NCBI RefSeq assembly: GCF_009696045.1
Contig: NZ_VUMT01000015.1
Coordinates: 1 to 64,000 of the forward strand
Direction: 5' to 3'
Source of the DNA: Velocimicrobium porci
GTDB lineage: Bacteria > Bacillota > Clostridia > Lachnospirales > Lachnospiraceae
Length of the DNA stretch: 64,000 bases
The notes beneath the pieces were generated by a model. That model saw only the letters and a program-made list of their open reading frames with translations, had not been told where the DNA came from and did no database searches. The position numbers and the translations under genes were made by a program. This document shows, piece by piece, positions 55,051-62,070 of the stretch (its first letter is position 1; the number at the start of each line of letters is the position of its first letter).

Positions 55051-55147
55051 TTTGAGAGTAATTGAGAAAAGGCAGCCATAAGACTGCCTAAGAAATAATA
55101 GGGGAAGATTGTACTATTTATGAAATTCACCTAAGAATGATTCATTA

Positions 55148-55908
55148 ACTTATGTTATATTGCAACAACAAAATGAATATGCTAATTTCATGGATACGAT
55201 ACAGAAAAAGGTGGATGATATTCTTCCAGCGGTTCAAAAGCAAATACAGCAGAAAAATTACATGCTAATTTTGCGGGAATAGAAACCTGTAGATTTGAAG
55301 TAATCAAAAGGGCAGTTGAAAATCCTGTTTTGGGTCTGACATTAAAAGACAGATTAGAAAAAAATCGTAAAAATGTTGTGTATGATATTAAACAGCAAAT
55401 TGGTGTAGGTCTTGCAAATGGTAATAGTGGAGATGCTGCAAACGATATTCATTGGCGTTGTTTCTTGAAGTATGAATTGGAAGATTTGGAAATAGAAGAT
55501 TTGGAAATAGAAGATTTGGAAATAGAAGATTTGTTCGTAGAAAACGAAACAAATAACAATTCAGAATCTAAAAGCGAATATGTGGAATCAGTCGAAAATA
55601 TAGACGAAGTTAGAGCTGCACGAGGGGAAGACGGAAAAACGCATTATATTCCTGAAGATATGAAATACCCAGAATGGAAAGAAAAAAAGCATTTAGATGA
55701 TATGGGAGCGGTAGCTTCTAACATAGGTGACATTTTGATGTTTCGGAAAAATGTTTGCATTAGTGAAGTATTAGAAGAAAAATTTTTTAGAGATAAAATA
55801 TTCGAAATAAGGACATGCAAAAACGGAACAATTTGGCTTAATGACTGGATACCTTCCCAAGATATAGGAATTTTTTATTGCATTGATTGTAATTATATAT
55901 GCGTGTAA
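55148..55908 (+). pseudogene. Phage minor head protein (MuF/SPP1 gp7-like) remnant
   Basis: Two frames join to a phage-like head protein. The first reads QQQNEYANFMDTIQKKVDDI to a stop near 55281. The second, from about 55235, reads EVIKRAVENPVLGLTLKDRL and VVYDIKQQIGVGLANGNS, the VxxPxxGxxxxxRLxxNR...GLxxG pattern of MuF-type minor head proteins. An open frame of 192 residues (55330-55908, ATG) continues with HYIPEDMKYPEWKEKKHLDD, which also fits that family. In between lie an acidic EDLEI repeat and low-complexity sequence, so the middle is rearranged. Expression as a protein is doubtful. Confidence 0.5.
55480..55533 (+). repeat. 15-bp tandem repeat (EDLEI codons)
   Basis: GAAGATTTGGAAATA occurs at 55480, 55495 and 55510, with a fourth partial copy at 55525. 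It encodes repeated Glu-Asp-Leu-Glu-Ile. Confidence 0.9.
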
Positions 55909-55936
55909 ATAGAATGTAAAAAAAGGAAAATAACGT

Positions 55937-56059
55937 ATGACAAAAATCAAATTATTAGACAACACAACATTACCATGCAAAACAGTAGAAATCCAGAACG
56001 GGACATTAGTCTTGGAAACCACAACAGACAAGACAGCAGAGGAGCGTTTGAGGCGGTAA
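55937..56059 (+). CDS. Small 40-residue open frame in decayed mobile region
   Basis: Reads MTKIKLLDNTTLPCKTVEIQ then NGTLVLETTTDKTAEERLRR. It looks like the start of a phage or mobile-element protein cut short. Weak AAGGAAAATAACGT precedes the ATG. Function unknown; it may be a remnant. Confidence 0.4.
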   Translation: MTKIKLLDNTTLPCKTVEIQNGTLVLETTTDKTAEERLRR

Positions 56060-56076
56060 GAAATATTAAGAAATAA

Positions 56077-56127
56077 TTGCATGGAAGAAATAACCATGCT
56101 ACAATAGAACACAGGGAATAACTGTGT
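56077..56127 (+). promoter_or_regulatory. Promoter and 5' hairpin of the type I toxin mRNA
   Basis: TTGCAT (56077-56082), 17-base spacer, TACAAT (56100-56105). The transcript would begin near 56112, where ACACAG/CTGTGT (56109-56127) forms a 5' stem. Confidence 0.7.
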
Positions 56128-56139
56128 ACAGGGTAGTTG

Positions 56140-56168
56140 ACCTCTTCTCATACAAAAAGAGAGGAGGT
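56140..56168 (+). promoter_or_regulatory. Shine-Dalgarno-sequestering hairpin of the toxin mRNA
   Basis: ACCTCTTCTC (56140-56149) pairs with GAGAGGAGGT (56159-56168) over 10 base pairs (one G-U) around a 9-base loop. The second arm is the toxin ribosome-binding site, so translation is blocked in the folded mRNA. Confidence 0.75.
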
Positions 56169-56175
56169 GGTGCAA

Positions 56176-56259
56176 ATGAGTACATATGAAGCGTTAATGA
56201 TTATGTTGACCTTTGGGTTACTTATTATAGCACTTATCTCCTATTTAGATAGGAAATAA
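56176..56259 (+). CDS. Holin-like type I toxin (27 residues)
   Basis: Encodes 27 residues: MSTYEALMIMLTFGLLIIAL then ISYLDRK. The MSTYEAL start, one hydrophobic helix and a charged tail match the putative holin-like toxin family (Hol_Tox, TxpA-like), which inserts in the membrane. The ribosome-binding site GAGGAGGTGG is strong but locked in a hairpin. A converging antisense RNA overlaps the 3' part of the mRNA. It sits in a prophage-like remnant, as usual for such loci. Confidence 0.8.
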   Translation: MSTYEALMIMLTFGLLIIALISYLDRK

Positions 56260-56261
56260 AA

Positions 56262-56354
56262 TAAAAAAATAACTGCCCCTGTTCTTGGCGGAATTGGGCA
56301 GTTATTGAACCAATTTTAGAGGTCAACCACTTTGTGGGCGGTTTTCCCGTTTCT
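56262..56354 (-). ncRNA. Antisense RNA antitoxin of the type I locus
   Basis: On the minus strand, TTGTAA (56389-56384), a 17-base spacer and TATAGT (56366-56361) form a promoter. Transcription would start near 56354 and end at the hairpin GGGCAGTTATT/AATAACTGCCC (56306-56268), followed on this strand by TTTTTTT. The ~93-base RNA is complementary to the 3' untranslated part of the toxin mRNA, as in TxpA/RatA. Confidence 0.65.
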
Positions 56355-56394
56355 AATTTAACTATAACACAAGGAAATAAATTTTACAAGTAGT

Positions 56395-56422
56395 TTAGGC
56401 ACTCTTCGGAGTGTCTTTTTTG
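56395..56422 (+). terminator. Terminator of the toxin mRNA
   Basis: GGCACTC-TTCG-GAGTGTC with a stable UUCG tetraloop and TTTTTT. It closes a ~310-base toxin transcript. Confidence 0.85.
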
Positions 56423-56527
56423 ACTTTGTAGGAAATTACGATTTTGGAAAAGTAATAAAAGAACAACAGTTCGCCAAACATACGTCAGATAAACTGGTGT
56501 TTGGATATGGTGGCAAGACGACGCAAC

Positions 56528-56704
56528 TTAGGAGATATAGAAACCTTCAACGCCAGCCTCGTCATCAAATAAGTCGTCTTCATTTAAGAAATAATCCATA
56601 TCTAGAAGGTTATCCTCGCTCATTCGGCGAATGTCCTCGGATGTCATTCCTTCCGGTGGGTTATCCATATATTTTTTGCGTAGTTTCTCTGTGTTTGGGT
56701 TCAT
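56528..56704 (-). CDS. Small acidic mobile-element protein
   Basis: A 58-residue protein starting MNPNTEKLRKKYMDNPPEGM then TSEDIRRMSEDNLLDMDYFL. It has an acidic C-terminus (NEDDLFDDEAGVEGFYIS). The sequence is gene-like, with AGGAAG upstream and a possible TTG start six codons earlier. I know similar small proteins from clostridial conjugative elements but no function. Confidence 0.55.
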   Translation of the reverse strand: MNPNTEKLRKKYMDNPPEGMTSEDIRRMSEDNLLDMDYFLNEDDLFDDEAGVEGFYIS

Positions 56705-56737
56705 GTAAGTATAGAAAAACAATTTGCTTCCTGTAGC

Positions 56738-56911
56738 CTAAATAAGAATAATGTTTATGACGATAAAGAAAATAAGCTAATAATTGAAATCCCAAAAGGG
56801 ACAAATGCATTTATTACAGAAAACAGAATGGAAAGTGAAATGATATTACATAATCCGACTTATCAAATAAAGAAAGTGGAAATTAACAAAAAAATCAAGT
56901 ATGTATTTTAG
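56738..56911 (+). pseudogene. Possible ADP-ribosyltransferase C-terminal remnant
   Basis: An open stretch without a start reads NNVYDDKENKLIIEIPKGTN then AFITENRMESEMILHNPTYQ and IKKVEINKKIKYVF, ending at 56911. The (V/I)PKGT segment followed by E-S-E (ExE) resembles the end of ADP-ribosyltransferase toxins. Such domains often follow MuF-type head proteins in prophages. It is a fragment and the call is tentative. Confidence 0.35.
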
Positions 56912-56925
56912 TGAAGGTGATTATA

Positions 56926-57141
56926 TGAGCGATTTATCAGTAAAAAGAAAAAGTGAAATTGTATATAGACACTTTACAAGAAAAATATAATGCTCCCAGA
57001 AATACTGCCATAGATATGGCAGTAGCTGAATTATTATGTGGTAATTGTAATAAATTTTGGTGTGAGAATTGTCGAGATGAAAAGAATAAAGTAGATTATA
57101 AAAAAGGATATTGTATTGAGTTTGAAGAAAGAAGAGATTAA
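56926..57141 (+). pseudogene. Small cysteine-motif protein, probably frameshifted
   Basis: An ATG at 56926 after GAAGGTGATT begins MSDLSVKRK, but that frame stops within 60 bases. One base shift in an A-rich run leads to the frame starting at GTG 56953: VKLYIDTLQEKYNAPRNTAI then AVAELLCGNCNKFWCENC. The CxxC...CxxC array suggests a zinc site. Either a GTG-started gene or a frameshifted one. Function unknown. Confidence 0.4.
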
Positions 57142-57166
57142 GTGGTATTTTTAAGGGTAATGTATA

Positions 57167-57349
57167 ATGGTTGAAATATATTTGAAAAACAATGTATTTT
57201 ATGAGTTGGACGCAACGGTAGAACATGTTAGAGCCTTATTGGAAGATAATTTTATAAAAGAGGATACGTTTTTACCTTTTCAGTTTGAAGATGGTTTAAA
57301 AGCGTACATTAAAAAAAGTGAAATAGTGGCATTTAATGAAACTGATTAG
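57167..57349 (+). CDS. Small hypothetical protein in the mobile region
   Basis: A 60-residue protein: MVEIYLKNNVFYELDATVEH then VRALLEDNFIKEDTFLPFQF. Alpha/beta composition, no motif. A weak AAGGGTAATG precedes the ATG. A hairpin with T-run (57351-57376) follows. It looks like a phage or immunity-type small gene, but I do not recognise it. Confidence 0.45.
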   Translation: MVEIYLKNNVFYELDATVEHVRALLEDNFIKEDTFLPFQFEDGLKAYIKKSEIVAFNETD

Positions 57350-57350
57350 G

Positions 57351-57376
57351 ACGTTGAGAAATACGTCTTATTTTTA
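57351..57376 (+). terminator. Terminator after the 60-residue gene
   Basis: GACGT and ACGTC pair around TGAGAAAT, followed by TTATTTTT. Confidence 0.55.
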
Positions 57377-57394
57377 TGCTCCGAAATGAGGGCA

Positions 57395-57446
57395 AACTAA
57401 TTTGTGGGACAGGTTGACATCACTCAAATTGTGGGCGATTTATAAC
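57395..57446. other. Degenerate copy of the type I antitoxin region
   Basis: GGTTGACATCACTCAAATTGTGGGCGATTT here resembles GGTCAACCACTTTGTGGGCGGTTT at about 56321-56344, the 5' part of the antisense RNA locus (matching blocks under 20 bases each). No toxin frame or promoter is seen, so it may be a decayed second locus. Confidence 0.35.
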
Positions 57447-57469
57447 AACTCGAAAGGAAAATGAAATAA

Positions 57470-57622
57470 ATGAATTTAGAAAAATTAAAACAGCTGTTAG
57501 AAAATGGAGCAATTTCACAAGATGAATTTGACGAGTTAGAAAAGAATTATCAAGCGAAAGAACAGGCTCTTAAAGAGGAAAGTAATCGGCTATATGCAAT
57601 AAAAGCATTGAAACAAAAGTGA
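57470..57622 (+). CDS. Short SHOCT-like helical protein
   Basis: A 50-residue frame: MNLEKLKQLLENGAISQDEF then DELEKNYQAKEQALKEESNR. LEKLKQLLENGAIS..EFD.L is the SHOCT pattern, a short C-terminal oligomerisation motif; in phages similar sequences open scaffold proteins. AAAGGA lies upstream. Possibly a truncated phage gene. Confidence 0.45.
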   Translation: MNLEKLKQLLENGAISQDEFDELEKNYQAKEQALKEESNRLYAIKALKQK

Positions 57623-57669
57623 AGGCATTAGAATTATAGGTTTGTAAAGTAGAAGAGAAAAAGTCAATT

Positions 57670-57894
57670 CTATTTACAGACAGAATGGAAGAAGGAGGGC
57701 GTAAATTTTTCTGATGCCAGATACAGCATTTTTTGTTTGTTCGTGGATGCTGTTTCGCTTTTTTGATACTTTTCATATCCCAGTGTTGTATTCATTTCAG
57801 CTTCCAAAAGTTCTTGCAAAATATCTTTGAAGCATTCTTTCAGATAAGCATACAAATCAGCAACATTTGTGTTGTTATCTGCAATCATCTTCAC
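57670..57894 (-). pseudogene. IS256-family transposase remnant with internal deletion
   Basis: A 75-codon frame: VKMIADNNTNVADLYAYLKE then CFKDILQELLEAEMNTTLGY and EKYQKSETASTN. (L/M)LEAEM..TLGYEK is the typical N-terminal region of mutator (IS256) transposases, normally about 390-410 residues. After ~60 residues the frame jumps to KFTPSFFHSVCK and stops, sequence that looks like the far end of the element. The DDE core is gone, so it cannot move by itself. It abuts the stop of the response-regulator gene. Confidence 0.7.
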
Positions 57895-57898
57895 ATTA

Positions 57899-58528
57899 CT
57901 AATAGTGTCTGTTTTTATAATAAAAAATAGCAATCTGTGTTCGATCTCTTAAAGAAAGCTTCTCTAAAATTAAGCTGATATAATTTCGAATAGTTCCTTC
58001 ACTTAAAAACAACGCTTCTGCAATTTCCTTGTTAGAAAGCCCATCTGCAATTTTTAAAATAATTTCATATTCCTTTTCTGTAATCCCAAATGTTTCATAT
58101 GAAAAGTGTTCTTCTTGCTGAGATAAAAGCTTAGGAAGTTTATTAACGATTTCTGTACCATAAATATTATGCCCAAGATTTACTGCTTTGACCGCGGATA
58201 TAATTCCTTCAAAATCTTGTTTTAACATATAGCCTTTGGCACCGATATTTAAAGCTTTTATAATGTATTCATCATCTAAAAAAGTTGTTAAATATAAGAT
58301 TTTTGCGTCGCTATGCTTAGAAAGAATGTGTTCTCCTGCTTCTAAGCCTGACATGAATTCCATTCGAATATCCATTAAAAGAACATCGGGCTTTGTTGCT
58401 TCATAAAGAGCAATAGCATCTTTTCCACTATATCCCATTTCCACAACGTTAATTTCTGAATCAGAAGAAAGAATGGTTTTTAAAGATGTACAGACAATCT
58501 TATCGTCGTCAATTATTAATAACTTCAT
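57899..58528 (-). CDS. NarL/LuxR-type response regulator
   Basis: A 209-residue regulator. The receiver domain has DDD near the start, phosphoacceptor Asp in DVLLMDIRM, T in YLTTF and K in YMLKQDF. The C-terminal LuxR helix-turn-helix reads ITEKEYEIILKIADGLSNKE then IAEALFLSEGTIRNYISLIL. AAAGGAGG precedes the ATG. It overlaps the kinase gene by 20 bases and is its cognate partner. Targets unknown. Confidence 0.92.
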   Translation of the reverse strand: MKLLIIDDDKIVCTSLKTILSSDSEINVVEMGYSGKDAIALYEATKPDVLLMDIRMEFMSGLEAGEHILSKHSDAKILYLTTFLDDEYIIKALNIGAKGYMLKQDFEGIISAVKAVNLGHNIYGTEIVNKLPKLLSQQEEHFSYETFGITEKEYEIILKIADGLSNKEIAEALFLSEGTIRNYISLILEKLSLRDRTQIAIFYYKNRHY

Positions 58529-59630
58529 TGGTATCCTCCTTTGGAATCGTTACATATATATGAAATCCGTGTTCCATATCAATTTGAAATGAACCTTGAA
58601 CCCCTTTTGTACGGTCATACATGCTTTGTAATCCCATGCCATCTGTATATTCGGAGCGAGCCTGACATTTCAATATGGATAGTTTTGCGGTTTCGCTAAT
58701 CGTACCGTTATCACAAAAAGAAAAGTAATAATATGTTTCGTCTTCGGATAAAGTAATAACAACTTTGGTAGCATTGGAATGTTTCGCAACATTCGAAAGA
58801 CCCTCCTTTGTCAGAGCGATAAAACAATATTTTAATTTTAGCATAGGCACAGTTTTAATTGAATAATTTAAAATTGCTTCACAAAAGGTAAATTCTCTTA
58901 CAAGTGTTTCCAGATTAGTGTGTAAATTAATTGATTCATTATGAATATTGTGGATACTTGCCCGAATACTATCCATTCCTTCGGAGATTGATTCCTTTAA
59001 TAAAGTAAGCCCCTCTTTTATTTCCGGTTCTTTTGCGATGGTTAGAAGTGCACCAATCTGGAGCAAAGAGCGAGATAGCACATGTCCTACGTGGTCATGA
59101 ATTTCTTTTGAAATGCGATTGCGTTCGTTTAAAATGGCTGTTTCTATTTCATAATCCTGATTTTCGAGAAGGCTTTTACTTTTAGTTTCCTGAGCAATTG
59201 TAAGTGCCCTTGAAGTAGTACGAAAAGCCTCATAATCCTCTTGTAAAAGTTCAATTGTTTGTGTTTTATAGCTTAGTAATAAACTGATGGAAAAGAATAG
59301 GCAGGTAAATAATAGGAAAATTGAGTTATAGGACGACCAGTTAATAATAAATGGAATAATTGCTAAAATAGAAGCACCTCTAAAAAAAGAAGTTTGTATA
59401 TCATATGCGGTAACAGGTAAAAAAAGAGCATAATAAGGAAAGACACAGCAGAGTGCAGTAAATATAAGAAAGCTTCCAAGATGGATTAGTTTCTTGTTGG
59501 TTAGTTGATTGAGGGCAGACAAAAAGATTATAATTCCAAATGGAATTAGTACATCAAATTCATCAATTGTAAGATAATAAAGAGATGAGCTACAAGTCAG
59601 AAGTAGTAGCTTATCAATATTTTTCTGCAT
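58509..59630 (-). CDS. Sensor histidine kinase (HisKA_3, NarL-system type)
   Basis: A 373-residue membrane kinase. The N-terminal ~130 residues contain about five hydrophobic helices with no large extracellular loop, so it likely senses at or in the membrane. The phospho-His lies in NRISKEIHDHVGHVLSRSL, the HisKA_3 motif, and the ATPase has KEGLSNVAKHSNAT, FCDNG and YTDGMGLQSMYDR. The architecture is like LiaS/DesK-class kinases. AAGGAGA precedes the ATG. No transporter is adjacent to suggest the signal. Confidence 0.9.
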   Translation of the reverse strand: MQKNIDKLLLLTCSSSLYYLTIDEFDVLIPFGIIIFLSALNQLTNKKLIHLGSFLIFTALCCVFPYYALFLPVTAYDIQTSFFRGASILAIIPFIINWSSYNSIFLLFTCLFFSISLLLSYKTQTIELLQEDYEAFRTTSRALTIAQETKSKSLLENQDYEIETAILNERNRISKEIHDHVGHVLSRSLLQIGALLTIAKEPEIKEGLTLLKESISEGMDSIRASIHNIHNESINLHTNLETLVREFTFCEAILNYSIKTVPMLKLKYCFIALTKEGLSNVAKHSNATKVVITLSEDETYYYFSFCDNGTISETAKLSILKCQARSEYTDGMGLQSMYDRTKGVQGSFQIDMEHGFHIYVTIPKEDTNEVINN

Positions 59631-59812
59631 AAATAATCTCCTTTTTCTTGGATCTTTCCGATAATTTACTTATGTGCGGAAACATAAGTAATAAATATAA
59701 TTATTATGACATAAACAATAGAAAAATTCAATTGTTGAAAGAAAGAATTACTTTACAATCGAACAAATGTATGATATTATGAAAACAAACATATATTCGA
59801 ATGGAGGCAATT

Positions 59813-61183
59813 ATGAAGCAGACGGTTTACGGTCAGGAAAATATGAGTATCATGGATAAATTAGCTATTTTATCTGATGCAGCAAAATACGATGTCGCCT
59901 GTACATCAAGTGGAGTTGCCAGAAAGGGAACATCTGCAACAATGGGCAATACAATTGCAGGTGGAATCTGCCATTGCTTTGCGGCAGACGGCAGATGTAT
60001 TTCATTGCTTAAGATTTTGTTTACAAATGAATGTATTTTCGATTGTAAATATTGTGTTAACAGGAGTTCAAATGATGTGGTACGAACTTCATTTACTGCA
60101 AAAGAAGTTGCCAGACTTGTGATTCAGTTTTATCGGAGAAATTATATCGAAGGGCTGTTTTTAAGTTCAGGAATTTATAAAAGTCCGGATTATACGATGG
60201 AGCAGTTATATGAAACATTACGAATTCTCAGGGAAGAATACCAATTTAATGGATATATTCATGTGAAAGCAATACCAGGAGCAGATCCGCTCTTAATTGA
60301 ACGAACCGGATATTTAGCAGATCGAATGAGTATTAATTTAGAACTTCCTACGGCAGATGGTCTGAAAGCTCTGGCTCCGAATAAAAAGAGGACTGCCATT
60401 TTAAAACCAATGCGGCAGATTCAGATTAAAAGAGAAGATAATCAATATAGGATTGGAATGAAGGGAGAGCTTGTACCTAGAAATCAAAGAAATGAGCTGA
60501 TGGCATATAAAAAGAACAAGACCTTTGTGCCAGCAGGGCAAAGTTCTCAGATGATTGTTGGTGCAACAAATGAAAGCGATTATGAGATTATTAAAGTTGC
60601 AGAGGCATTATATAAGAATTTTGATTTAAAACGAGTTTTTTATTCTGCATTTGTTAACACAACATTTGACACTCACCTTCCTGTATTACAGGATGGACCT
60701 CCATTACTCAGAGAGCATAGACTTTATCAGGCAGACTGGTTACTTCGTTTTTATGGCTTTGAAGCATCAGAATTGTTATCGGAACAGAAACCGAATTTTA
60801 ACATTTTGTTAGATCCGAAGTGCAATTGGGCTTTAAATCATTTAGAACAGTTTCCTGTAGAAGTAACGAAAGCCTCCTATAAAACACTGCTTCGTGTTCC
60901 GGGAATTGGTGTAAAGTCAGCACAAAGAATTCTTTTGGCTAGAAAGAGCTGTCTGTTAGATTTTAGTGACTTGAAAAAAATGGGTGTCGTATTGAAAAGA
61001 GCATTATATTTTATCACTTGTAATGGAAGAATGATGTATCCAGTAAAATTAGAGCCAGATTTTATTATCAATCATATGCTTGATTTAAAAGAACAGCTTC
61101 CGAATGGGATAGGTGGAACAGGAGTTTATCAGCAAATTTCTTTGTTTGATGATACCGACACAAGATGGAGATTATCTGTGTAA
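59813..61183 (+). CDS. Putative DNA modification/repair radical SAM protein
   Basis: A 456-residue protein of the family annotated as putative DNA modification/repair radical SAM protein (TIGR03916). The cluster motif is CIFDCKYCVN (CX3CX2C). The N-terminus has the conserved DAAKYDVACTSSGVARKG and GGICHCFAADGRC, with further cysteines. A helix-hairpin-helix near residue 360 (LRVPGIGVKSAQRILLARK) suggests DNA binding. It lies 21 bases before the DUF4130-type gene, its standard partner. The reaction is not known. ATG 59813 has GGAGG 5 bases upstream. Confidence 0.85.
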   Translation: MKQTVYGQENMSIMDKLAILSDAAKYDVACTSSGVARKGTSATMGNTIAGGICHCFAADGRCISLLKILFTNECIFDCKYCVNRSSNDVVRTSFTAKEVARLVIQFYRRNYIEGLFLSSGIYKSPDYTMEQLYETLRILREEYQFNGYIHVKAIPGADPLLIERTGYLADRMSINLELPTADGLKALAPNKKRTAILKPMRQIQIKREDNQYRIGMKGELVPRNQRNELMAYKKNKTFVPAGQSSQMIVGATNESDYEIIKVAEALYKNFDLKRVFYSAFVNTTFDTHLPVLQDGPPLLREHRLYQADWLLRFYGFEASELLSEQKPNFNILLDPKCNWALNHLEQFPVEVTKASYKTLLRVPGIGVKSAQRILLARKSCLLDFSDLKKMGVVLKRALYFITCNGRMMYPVKLEPDFIINHMLDLKEQLPNGIGGTGVYQQISLFDDTDTRWRLSV

Positions 61184-61204
61184 ATGGATAGAGGAGAAGT
61201 GAAT

Positions 61205-61969
61205 ATGCTGCAAAGAATTTATGTTACTGATGGAAGTATTGACGGTATTTTTACAGCAATCTACCGTGCATGGGAAAGTAAATATGGTCATAAGAATATT
61301 AAGCTAATAGAGCGGGATGAAAATGAAACATTGGAATTTTTTAGTGAATATATAGACATAGAACCAGAACAGGAAATTTCTTATAAGGTAGCAAAGACAA
61401 TTAAAGAGCGCTTATCAAATGTAGGATATAAGTTTGTTGTTAAGGCTTGTTTATCGAAGGAAAAAGGTCGTTCGGATGCGGTTTATCGTTTTTTGTTACT
61501 TGGTTTTTCTGTCGGAGCTTCTGTGCTGGAACAGTTAGCGCATCCATATGTGTATCCTATTTATAAAATGAATAAGAATGTTACGAATGAAGTATTACAT
61601 TATATGGGGTTTTTACGTTTTGAAGAGTTGAAAAATGGAGTATTATGTGCAAAAATCTGTCCGCTTAATAATATATTAACATTGCTATCGCCCCATTTTT
61701 CTGATCGGTTTCAAAATGAAGATTGGATTATAATGGATGAGCGAAGAGGGATAGCAGCACTTCATAAAAAAAGATCGGATTATTTGATTGTGGAGTGTTC
61801 CTTTTTTACAAATGAAGCGTTTTTTCAGTGTTCTGATGAAGAAACATATTTACAGCATTTGTGGAAAAGTTTTATTAATTCAATTGGGATTTCAGAGAGA
61901 GAAAATGAAAAATTAAGACAACAAATGCTACCTAAAAGATTTCAAGAGTTTATGAAAGAATTTGATTAA
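61205..61969 (+). CDS. TIGR03915/DUF4130 family putative DNA-repair protein
   Basis: A 254-residue protein starting MLQRIYVTDGSIDGIFTAIY, the hallmark of this family. It continues with GASVLEQLAHPYVYPIYKMN and HYMGFLRFEELKNGVLCAKI, then PHFSDRFQNEDWIIMDERRG. In other genomes the domain is fused to a uracil-DNA glycosylase, the origin of the repair link. It is translated with the radical SAM partner upstream. ATG 61205 follows GGAGAAGTG. The biochemical role is unproven. Confidence 0.82.
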   Translation: MLQRIYVTDGSIDGIFTAIYRAWESKYGHKNIKLIERDENETLEFFSEYIDIEPEQEISYKVAKTIKERLSNVGYKFVVKACLSKEKGRSDAVYRFLLLGFSVGASVLEQLAHPYVYPIYKMNKNVTNEVLHYMGFLRFEELKNGVLCAKICPLNNILTLLSPHFSDRFQNEDWIIMDERRGIAALHKKRSDYLIVECSFFTNEAFFQCSDEETYLQHLWKSFINSIGISERENEKLRQQMLPKRFQEFMKEFD

Positions 61970-61982
61970 AAAATCGGTTTGG

Positions 61983-62011
61983 TTGACATTCTTTTTTTCA
62001 TCTAGTATGAT
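61983..62011 (+). promoter_or_regulatory. tcdA promoter
   Basis: TTGACA (61983-61988), 17-base spacer, TATGAT (62006-62011). Confidence 0.75.
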
Positions 62012-62070
62012 ACGTTGCAGAAGAGAAAATTATAAAGAATAAGAATAATGAGAAAAGAGGATGGTAGAAG

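Noticed and set aside
55066-55092. Hairpin AGGCAG...CTGCCT as a terminator of a real gene
   Set aside because: On the minus strand it is followed by TTTTC but no minus-strand gene ends there; left unassigned.
56424-56445. Third copy of the 117-bp repeat
   Set aside because: Only about 12 bases (TTTGTAGGAAA) match; the stems are absent.
56497-56736. 79-codon plus-strand frame
   Set aside because: It is the complement of the more gene-like acidic protein on the minus strand (56528-56704).
57449-57460. att direct repeat of the tRNA-Thr 3' end
   Set aside because: Only TCGAAAG is shared, too short to count.
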